This document shows, piece by piece, positions 1-9,121 of a stretch of DNA of 64,000 nt. The position numbers were made by a program, and so were the translations under genes. Source of the DNA: Oreohelix idahoensis (Eukaryota; Mollusca; Gastropoda; Stylommatophora; Oreohelicidae); contig JAMPIV010012207.1 in NCBI GenBank assembly GCA_024509875.1, positions 65,001 to 129,000 on the forward strand. The letters are read 5' to 3'. The notes beneath the pieces were generated by a model. The model saw only the letters and a program-made list of their open reading frames with translations, made no database searches and was not told the origin of the DNA. How positions within the stretch are numbered: the stretch's first letter is position 1; every line of letters starts with the position of its first letter.

Positions 1-2181
1 CCCGTCAATGGTTAACGATAAAAATTTGAAAAATCTACAAGCGTAGTGGTTCCAGGAAAGATAGAAAGAATAAAACACACGAACGCATAAGATTGAGAGA
101 ACGGACACATGCTGCCGACTTGTCAAGTGTTAGAAGTTTGAATTAGCTACTCAGGCCGACAGTGCGAGACGATGCCGTTAGCTTGTGTCGAAAACGATGT
201 CGCGAGCTTTAAAATTTAAAAATAAACCGCCAAGTCCAATACATTTTCTAACAAAAGGCACACTGTAGAATCATATATACACACACGCATAATTACTTCC
301 TGCCGGGAAAAAGGATGATCTGCGATGATTTTTATAACATTCAAGTAGTTTTTGACGCGTCCTTGAAAAAGGCAAGAAAGGGTACATGTAGAAAGGGGTA
401 GACAAGGGGAGAAAAAAATTATGGGATGGCTCAAACTGAATATGTTTTTTAGTAGTATTAGGCCAAAACCAAGTTTAATTTTGGTAAATGCCAAGTTCGG
501 ACGGACAGACCGACAGAAGTACATTAACATTGGACCGAAATTGGACCTTAGATTAAAAAATTTGAATGGAAAATCTTAGTAGTAGATCCCATTGGTCAAA
601 ACATTTCATATTATTGAGTACATTCAAAGGCTTGACGCCATTTGTAGAAGATAGTCCCTAGAGCAGGACGTTGTGTATTTCTGTGAAAAAGTGATTAGCC
701 TTAGTAAAGCAAATATATATTAAAGTAATAGGCATCACAGTTCAGCCAGCAGTATATCTGGAATCTGCTATTCAACGTACCTGTGTTTTTTTCATTGAAT
801 TTCTGGTAAGACCGACATTATTCATATATATTTTGTTTAAAAATGTGAGTGAGAGATGCTGCCATCACGACTGTAAGTAATCAGGTCCCAAGCTGATTTA
901 GGCAGGGCCTGAAGGTATAATTAGGCTATAACACATTGCCAGTTTTGTAAATGCACATGTTTTGTGAAATAAAAAGGTTTTCTTAGGTGACCAGAGGGAC
1001 ACAGCTCACCTATCCTATTGTATGGCAGAAAAGACAGATTAATAATATTATTGCAGATGCAGGGCCCCCTTTGTAGGAAAGACATGTGAACAACACTGGT
1101 ACACTGTGGAATGGATGTGCTGGATTGGTCCATTAGATATGACCCAGCTCTTTATTTCTTATGTATTCTCTTTTGTATATATAAAACACAGTTGAAGTAA
1201 GATATCAACAAGGAGACATTGATTCATTGTTACAGGGTTTTTATCTGGCACTAGTCCGGTGCCAGATGTCTATGAGAAGCAGTGTGGAGTCGTTTCATGC
1301 ACAGTAGTGACAGGGACCTGTAGAGTCTACCCTGTTACTTTTGGCCATTATCATAGCGAAATAGTGTGACACCAAGTTTACAGACTGTTCAAGTGTGCTC
1401 AGATAAGTAAAATATCTGGCACCCTAACTCTACATCAGCTTTAAGACCAGCACACCCCTGTATAACAAGAATAAAGTATTTCCCCAAAGAACTTAACAGT
1501 GACACTGTATATTAAAGAGACTGGGAGTGATTATAGAATCCCAAACCGCCATCCAGTGTTAGAAACCAGTAATAGACAAATTTTAGTAACACTATTAGTA
1601 TAGTTAAACAGTATTTGTTTGGACAATTGTCCCTTTGGGTCTAAAATTTACATTTTGTATATATCTTGAATTCTTTTCATTTTAAAGTCCTGACCAGAAG
1701 AATACTAGGTTCAGGACCAAATAAATCATACAGAAAATTATTAATTGTACAAATTTATCCCAGGTGTTATTTCCTTTAATCATAGACCTTAATACTTGTT
1801 TGTATAGATGTGTATTATTGTTAAAGTACCATCACACCACACGTGCATATCCCTAGACATTAGACGTAGCTATCATTCATACTAGTCAAGAATAAGTCTG
1901 CTTGAGGCCATAAGGTGGTAGCAGCAAGGTTCCCTGATACTCAACCCTAATTTTGTTAGAATCAGGGACCTTCACAGCTGGCCTCAGTCAGTACAATAAG
2001 GAAACATATCAACAACATTTCATAACATCAAAATCCACCACATCATCACTCAACACTGTTCCAGTCGGAGTCTTGGGTCATCTCTGTTGTCGGGTTTTCC
2101 ACATGACTAGCCAGAAACAATCACCAGCGCTTACTGTAGTGGTTCATGTACTATTTTCATTTGTTGAGGTTGCCAGCCTCT
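1..2181. other. No gene recognised, AT-rich intergenic or intronic DNA
   Basis: No coding region, RNA gene or known repeat could be supported here. The open frames are short and lack family motifs. The stretch may contain old repeat debris, but no second copy was noticed elsewhere in the window. Confidence 0.5.

Positions 2182-2251
<70 letters not shown>
2182..2251. repeat. (TA)n microsatellite
   Basis: About 70 bases of alternating TA with one TG interruption. It makes the tail of an otherwise unsupported plus-strand frame read as an Ile-Tyr repeat, which is not evidence of a gene. Confidence 0.95.
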
Positions 2252-2252
<1 letters not shown>

Positions 2253-2785
2253 CCATTAAGCAAGAAAAAAATGTCTAATTCACATTTGTACAAATAAATG
2301 TTACACTTACTCACAATTTTTTGGGTTACTCACAATCTCCTCGCACAGGTTTCGGATGGACACGAGCAATTTCGGTGCATATGCTCTCGAATCAATTTCG
2401 TTTGAGAAATTCCTCTTATGGCGGTGTTCTATGAATGACTTGGTCTGGGATATTATTTATCTTATGACTGATGATCCAATTCCTAGGTTTCCAGTCTCTG
2501 TATTTATAAAGGCGGGCTTACTTTTTAAGGTTTTAAGTTCCCAAATACTTCGATCTGTCACTTATAAGTATGGAATTCTAGGTCCGATCCTTCTCTTTCT
2601 CGCTTTTCGGGAGTTGCTCGTTTGAAGTTGCGGAGCTATCTGTGCACTGTGTTTCTGATTTCGCTAGATTATATTTCCAGTTTCCAGTTCAGATCACAGA
2701 TGGTCTTTCCGCCGAGTTTTCCAATGAAATTCAATGTATATCCCGGCGCTTACTTCAAACCAATAGAATCTCTTTAGATTATGTG
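2252..2785. other. No gene recognised
   Basis: Unique-looking AT-rich sequence between the microsatellite and the LINE A insertion. A 90-codon plus-strand frame near 2356-2625 has no recognisable motif and is not called as a gene. Confidence 0.4.
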
Positions 2786-4220
2786 TGACTGTCAACTGGA
2801 GAAGAATTACTCTCCTCTCAGTTCCCAGCAAAATACTAGGCAGGATAATCATCCAGAGAATTTCAAAAGCAGTTGACCATAAACTGAGGAAAGAACAAGC
2901 GGGCTTTAGAAAGAACAGAAGATGGGCAGATCATATATTCACCCTCAGGAACATTATAGAGCAGTGCTCAGAATGGCAGAGACAGCTGTACATTAACTTT
3001 GTTGATTTTGAAAAGGCTTTCGACAGCATACACAGGGACAGCCTATGGAAAATACTGAGGGCATATGGAATTCCCAGCCGCATTGTTTCCATCATAAAAA
3101 GCCTATATTCTAACTTTACATGCAGTGTCGGATTGAGTAATGTAACTTTCGAAGTGAAAACAGGAGTACGACATGGATGCCCCTTATCAACAACATTATT
3201 TTTGACAGCCATAGATTGGGTGATGCGCCAGACAACAGAGGGCAGTCCAAGAGGAATTAGATGGACAACATTTTCTACACTGGAAGACCTGGAATATGCA
3301 GATGATATTGCACTACTCGCGCATTCACATCAACACATTCAAGGCAAAACCGATAGACTGAATAAGTATGGCCAGCAGGTTGGCCTGAACATCAATCTGA
3401 AGAAGACAGAGGTCATGACACTAAATGTGGGCAATCCTGAGCCAATAACAATAAGGAACCAGAAGTTAGAACAGACAGACACATTTACTTACCTAGAATG
3501 CATAGTAACACCTGACGGCGGAACAAGCAAGGACATTAACAACAGAATGAATAAAGCGAGAACAGCCTTTGCTATTCTCAACAACATTTGGAAGTCTTCC
3601 CAGTACAGCATAAACACCAAATTAAGACTGTATGAGAGCTGTGTACATTCTGTGCTTCTCTATGGTGCGGAATGTAGGAGAGTAACAGAGAAGGAAATGT
3701 CGAAACTGTCCTCCTTCCACACAATCTGCCTAAGGAAAATTCTCCGAATCTTTTGGCCAAACACCATCAGCAACCAAGAACTACTTATTCGGAGTAACCA
3801 GGAGGACATGCACACCATCATAGCTGGCAGACGCTGGAGTTGGGTTGGCCACGTCCTCAGAAGGGACGCTGATACCATCACAAGAACAGCTATGCTATGG
3901 ACCCCCGAGGGAAAGCGAAAGAGAGGCCGACCAAAAACAACTTGGCGGAGAACTGTTGTTTTTCTGTTGTCTAAGTGTTCTACTTCTTTATTTCTTACGA
4001 GTGCCTGAAAACATACCTTTATGTTTGTCTAATATTATTTTACGGAGAACTGTGGAAGCCGAGATGCAAAGAATGAACCAGTGTTGGGGCACTGTACGAA
4101 GGATGGCCGCCGACCGAGCAAGGTGGAATCAATTTGTTGCTGCCCTAGAGGACGCGACCAGGCGTGATGGCCGCTGACTGCTTTGACGGTTGGCGGTTAT
4201 GGATTAAAGAAGAAGAAGAC
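2786..4220 (+). pseudogene. 5'-truncated non-LTR retrotransposon (LINE family A), reverse transcriptase
   Basis: The frame from about 2786 to 4000 encodes the fingers, palm and thumb of a LINE reverse transcriptase, which would copy element RNA at a nicked chromosomal target. Visible motifs are LLSVPSKILGR at the start, EQAGFRKNR, FEKAFDS (palm A), HGCPLSTTLF, and the catalytic YADD at 3295-3306. A C-terminal region with WVGHVLRR and KRGRPKTTWRRT follows. The endonuclease and 5' part are missing, as is usual for abortive LINE insertion. The copy ends in an AAGAAGAAG-type tail, and the hexamer TATGTG flanks both ends (2780-2785 and 4221-4226), a probable target-site duplication. An 86-bp insertion breaks the frame near 3957, so the copy is dead. 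It resembles endonuclease-reverse transcriptase LINEs common in molluscs and cnidarians; the exact clade is not assigned. Confidence 0.88.
3957..4042. mobile_element. 86-bp insertion in LINE A flanked by 11-bp direct repeats
   Basis: The LINE A frame stops matching its family at 3957 and resumes at 4054. The 11-mer CGGAGAACTGT occurs on both sides (3946-3956 and 4043-4053), as expected of a target-site duplication. The insert is AT-rich, begins TGTTTTTCTG and has no coding potential. It could be a tiny retrotransposed RNA fragment in minus orientation (T-rich left end) or a short non-autonomous element. Confidence 0.7.
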
Positions 4221-4226
4221 TATGTG

Positions 4227-4733
4227 GGTCGGGGTGTTTAATTCAAAAAATCCCCCACGTGTTTAAAATATTAAATTTAATATTCCACGCCTGTCCTCTG
4301 TCTAATAAGTCGTAATACTTCCGATGGCATCTTCATTCAAACAATCTGTGACTCATCCCTCGATAATACCTTCCGCCCAGACGGGTTATCTGTAATCTTG
4401 ATACAGACAGGGGCCAGCGGAAGCGAATTACGTGTTTATCATGTTTTCGTCTGTCCACCAGACAAGGTCGCCGACAGACAATGTAGCTTTCTTTAAGTCT
4501 ATCGTGCACTGCCGCCTTGTGCAAACACAGGGATGGTCGCCATCCACCTGTCAAATGTTGGACCGTGACGTTCAAAGGGGTCAGCCGGCTAATGTGATGA
4601 CGTATAATTGGCTGTCCGGTCTAATTACCTGGTATTATCGCATTTACCTTGCAGAACGTAAACAATTCTGCGTGTAAAGGAGATACGTTCGTAGGGGAGT
4701 AGAGTGTTAGAGACTTCACCCTACTAGGTTCAA
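4227..4733. other. No gene; holds a SINE S3 tail fragment (about 4684-4727)
   Basis: Mostly unique-looking sequence. The piece at 4684-4727 (GGGGAGTAGAGTGTTAGAGAC) matches the tail end of the S3 SINE seen at 61240-61490. Nothing else is recognised. Confidence 0.4.
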
Positions 4734-5601
4734 TCAATCAATCAATACCCTTTAGCTCCCCAAGGAGCATAGGCCTTCAACAAAACGTGCCAAGTCTTCC
4801 TGTCCTGTGCCATCCGCTCAATTTCTTTCCATGTTTTCCTCGTCATTTTCATCTCTGTATCCAGTTCTCTTCTCTATGTGTTTTTTGGTCTACCTCTGCC
4901 TCTCTTTCCCTGTGGATTTCAGAACAAGGACTGCCTTGTAATGCTAGCAACAGGTTTCCTCAATGTGTGTCCTAACCATCGCTACTGTCTTCTTCTCAAC
5001 TCTTGTTTCACTGGCACTTGTCTGGTTCTTGTCATCAATTTCACATTTGTGACTTTGTCATACCATTTCAGTCCTTCTATTCTACGCAAGCACCCGTTTA
5101 TAAAAGTTTGTAGCTTTTTGGTTGTTGTTTTTGTTGCACTCCATGTCTCAGAGCCATACAATAGGACTGACTTCACATTTGAGTTGAAGATTCTTATTGT
5201 CGTGTTGGACTTGATTTCTCTTGTTCTCCATATGTTTCCCAATGCAATGAAAGCTCCTCTTGCTTTTTGTATTCTTATGTTGATATTACTGTCTGTTCCT
5301 CCAACTTTGTCTATATTACTTCTAAGATATGTGTATGATTCTACATCTTTTAGTGGTGTTTCTTCAAGTTCAACCTTGTTATCATTTCTTGGATGTATTC
5401 TCATAATCTTTGTCTTTTCCCTGTGTATTTTCAGGCGCACTTGTTGTGAGCTCTTATCGAGAATTTTCATTTTCTCTTGCATCTGATGATGGTTATGGGA
5501 TAGAAGAGCCAAGACATCTGCAAAATCCAGATCACCAAGCTGGTTAGTCAGATTCCACTGGATTCCATTTCTGTTGTGTGATGTCGATGTTTTCATAACC
5601 T
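4734..5601 (-). pseudogene. LINE family B, 5'-truncated copy (RT palm to 3' end)
   Basis: Read on the minus strand this gives the RT from the FADV/FADD box onward: palm remnant LDFADVLALLSHN, then KIHREKTKIMRIHPRN, SYTYLRSNIDKVGGTDS, SVLLYGSETW and LQTFINGCLRRIEGLKWYD. In the catalytic box the second Asp is Val, and further breaks follow. The 3' end has the family hairpin GCTCCTTGGGGAGC (4755-4768) and a (TTGA)n tail at 4734-4750. The copy ends abruptly at the left LTR of the Gmr1-like element. The same family recurs at 15720, 28315, 30253, 34317, 37767, 45545, 48444 and 60756. Confidence 0.88.
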
Positions 5602-7048
5602 TGAGTTACTTACATGCAGTCTTTGATATCTTACAATATTATACATTAGTATACTTGTTATGTTCGCCCTTGAAAGTTGTGCCGTCTCTTCGATCGAACT
5701 CCGCGGATGAATCCATTTTACTGCGATTTATTCGTTGTTTGGGTAATAATAGATTGTTCTTGCTTCAGAATATCTATGGCCTGAATTTATGTGTATTGTT
5801 TGTCTGAGTAGGACGAGTCTGTCTTATATCTGTATATCTTTACATATCTAAGTCGAACTATATGTTCTGTTGTCTCTAGAGAGGTCAAAGGCTATTCGGC
5901 GGATGTGCCGCTAGAGAGTGGTGTGATTTGGCTTCGTCCTGATGGGGACTGTGTTTTTCTATGTCGGCTTGTCGCCGAAAAAAAGTGATCTCAGTATTGG
6001 TGGGGAAAGTGATAGTCGTCTAGACCTATCGTGTATGCTTTACCCCAGTGTTTATTCGTATTGCCAAGGAATGGCAGAATCATATTTCTGATACCAAGGT
6101 AATAAAAGATACTCTTGTGAACTCTCTCGTTCGAAGCCACCATTTTCGATAGGTACGATTTGAATGTCTAAGAGAATATATTTGACTCGATGAAAACGAC
6201 TTCGATTCCTAGCAGCACTATATCCTGTAGAATGCAGTCAATTGTTCATGATCAAATCTACAGAGCAATGAAATGTTTTATGAATGACTAACTTTAGGAC
6301 AGATTCATTATCTGTATCCAAACGTGAGTGACAGCTCACGAGTGAAGCCATCTTGGAACCAAACATGTAGTGACTTTCAAGAAGAGAAAAGGGATGCCCG
6401 TATTATCGCTTGTTTAGTCCAGAGATCACTGCTACACATGAGAACCCGTTATTAGCGGTTCAATATTATTATATGGAAAAATATGTGCTGAACATTATGT
6501 TGGAGAATCGTCGCTAAACGAGATTAGGTTTAGAAGCCATCTGAAATATTGTTTATAAGCTGACGTGCTCAGTCAGTGAAGTCAGATGATATATATATGT
6601 ATGGGCGATACTGAGGGCTTGGCTACTGACAGTCCTTTATACTATTATTCTACATGAGTGCCCATGTAACATTGCAAGACCATTTATCCACTGTACCATG
6701 ATGTATTATGCCAACCTGTGATTTGTCACTATCTGTGCTGTCGAGTGTGTACGTCCAATTAAACTTTAGTAAAGGTACACAGTCGTTGGTGTCGATGACT
6801 TCCAGCCATACATGAGTGTGAGAAAAGAACATTTGTCAACACCACGAACCCTTATTATCATTCGCACATTATACACTCAATCCATGTCTACACACCACTG
6901 CGTAGGTCAAGTTGACATTCCATACACTACAGTGGAGCAAACAACACCATAGAGATCTTATCAACTGATGATGATGATGTCTGCTTCCATCCACTTATAT
7001 CTATCTTTTGGTGGATATCATTAACTGGAATAAAGGAGGAATTTATCA
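5602..7048 (+). repeat. 5' LTR of the Gmr1-like element
   Basis: From about 5613 it is almost base-for-base the same as 13659-15157, ending AATAAAGGAGGAATTTATCA. Compared with the right LTR it lacks a 66-bp segment after position 5652 and differs in its first dozen bases. A microsatellite-like GATATATATATG near 6588 differs by 2 bases. A putative polyadenylation hexamer AATAAA lies 20 bases before the end. The promoter would be in this repeat, but no specific element can be proven. Confidence 0.9.
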
Positions 7049-7070
7049 ACTGGTGGACCAGCTTTCTGGG
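7049..7070 (+). other. Probable primer binding site
   Basis: TGGTGGACCAGCTTTCTG starts 2 bases after the LTR end. A TGG start directly downstream of the left LTR is where the 3' CCA end of a host tRNA pairs to prime minus-strand DNA synthesis. The tRNA identity was not determined. Confidence 0.6.
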
Positions 7071-8159
7071 TTTGACCTCGCAGAAGTTCAGAAGTCAACA
7101 GATTACCGATACCAGACCGTTTCCTGTGGCTGATACGACACACTTGCAGTATTGGTTTGCTCTTTGTCAACACTTCGTCACGTGACCTGTCAAGTGAATG
7201 CAGTATGTAGGTCAGCGTTGTTGACATTTTTACATTAGACATTACAGAGTTTCACAGAACAGTTGGATCAATTCTTGTCAATATTAACAGGAAGACAGTA
7301 TTTGTGAACTAAGAAGTCCTATTTTCATCGATGGATCTTCTTGTTTTCCATATATGAACTTTAATATTTAAGGCCAGAATGTTTAATTGAATAAAGTGGC
7401 AGTTTGTTTATTTTCATAAAAATAACTTTGCCATTACTGTAAAACTGAGCCTATTTTGCAACACATACTATCATACACATAATTTATATATATATTTATG
7501 TTTACATGTTATTTGTTTGTATAGTATGTTAGTTTCTATGTCAGCGGGTTGTGTTTAAGGTTGGGCGGCGTCCTCACAACAGAATATCCCACGTCATAGA
7601 GGGTCCGTTGTGGGCGTTTTCTATAGGTGCAATTTTCTTGATTGAAAATTTGCTGCGACAACTGTTGCTTTTGTGTTAGCTGTGAAGTCTGTAATTATTG
7701 TTATTTTTGTAATATTTCTTTGTTCTTTAGTTTTGTTTTGATTTGTTTGTAATTTGTTGGTCTAACCTTTTCTATCTTTCAGTTCTATTCACAATTTATA
7801 TTCATATACTGTGACGTCATTGGTGTTGTTATTCTTTGCAGATTCAGTGATTATTTTCATTTTCCCTATTTGATTTATTTTGATTTCTGCAAACGTTCTT
7901 GTATTGTCAGTCCTATTTGTACTTTATGTATTCTGTTGGTTGACATATGTTTTATATAGGTATATTTCATAAGACACAATTGCCTGTGCACTGCACTTGG
8001 ATTATGGTATAAACCAGTACCTGATTATTATTACTGTTATACAAGACCTTATTAAGGCTTGTGACCCACAGATATTGGGATAGTATACTGATTAATCAAG
8101 TCATTAAGAACTTGTGGTATTATTATTATTTCAGGTGATTAGTATTATTGTTAGACATC
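7071..8159 (+). other. 5' leader of the Gmr1-like element, non-coding
   Basis: About 1.1 kb between the primer binding site and the gag start. It has no supported coding region and is T-rich. Packaging or dimerisation signals would be expected here but are not recognisable by eye. Confidence 0.6.
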
Positions 8160-9121
8160 ATGTCTACATTGGAATACTTCATTACACAAGGGAAAGCCCT
8201 TGATAAGACTGGTCAACAATTAGAACAATGGGCTGTTGCTCAATATGACAAAGCATTAGCTGCAGAAGAGAGAAGAGCTATGGCAGAAGAGAAAAGATTA
8301 GAAAGAGAAGCTGAGGCTGCTGCTGAACAAAAGAAATTACAGATGCAGGTGGAGGAAAGGAGATTTGAAGCTGAACAAAAAAAAATTAGAAAGAGAAGCT
8401 GCTGCGGAACAAAAAAGATTAGACAATGAAGCTGAACAAAAAAGATTAGACAGTGAAGCTGAACAAAAAAAATTAGAAAGAGAAGCTGCTGCGGAACAAA
8501 AAAGATTAGACAGGGAAGCTGAACAAAAAAAAATTAGAAAGAGAAGCTGCTGCGGAACAAAAAAGATTAGACAGTGAAGCTGAACAAAAAAAGATTAGAC
8601 AGTGAAGCTGAACAAAAAAGATTAGACAGGGAGGCTGAACAAAAAAGATTAGATGCTGAAGAGAAAAAAGCAATAAGAGAACATGAATTTGAGTTAGAGA
8701 AATTGAGATTGACAAGTATGAGTAATGTTAATCAGGCATCTAGTGGTAATGGTAAACCTTCTACTTACAAGGTTAAGGTTCCACCGTTCAATCAGTCCAG
8801 TGACGATATTACATTCTGGCTGGATAGATTTGAACGTTCTTGTCGTACACATAATGTGGATAAATCACAATACGCTAATCAATTATCAGAAAACTTGAAA
8901 GGTGAATCTTTGACTAGATTATGCCTTGTAGGAGAAGCAGATAAGGATAATTATGATGTCATTAGGGCGGCTTTGATAAAAAAAATATCAGCTAAGTGAG
9001 GAAGGCTATCGCCTTTTATTTAAAACGATGGTGCCTGAGACGGGTGTAGAATTCTCAGAATTCACTGCAAAGGCACGTCTCACAGTTGATCGTTGGATTG
9101 AGCTTTCCAAAACAGAAAAAA
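8160..9121 (+). CDS. gag: Gag, N-terminal coil and capsid, frame broken at A-runs
   Basis: The start is the ATG at 8160 (MSTLEYFITQGKALDKTG). Residues 40 to about 165 are a charged Glu/Gln/Lys/Arg coiled coil built from 9-residue repeats such as AEQKRLDSE. Next comes a capsid-like segment (KVKVPPFNQSSDDITFWLDRF, then LSENLKGESL), then a SCAN-like domain (EFSEFTAKARLTVDRWIELS). In families of this type the product forms the virus-like particle. The frame changes at A9 8377-8385, A9 8525-8533, A7 8586-8592, A8 8978-8985 and A7 9116-9122. Each is one A longer than the phase that keeps the protein in frame. It is either a recently dead copy or a sequence-accuracy artefact. Confidence 0.82.

Noticed and set aside
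6650..6832. 60-codon minus-strand frame duplicated at 14759-14941 as a conserved gene
   Set aside because: Identical because both lie in the two LTRs; no motif.
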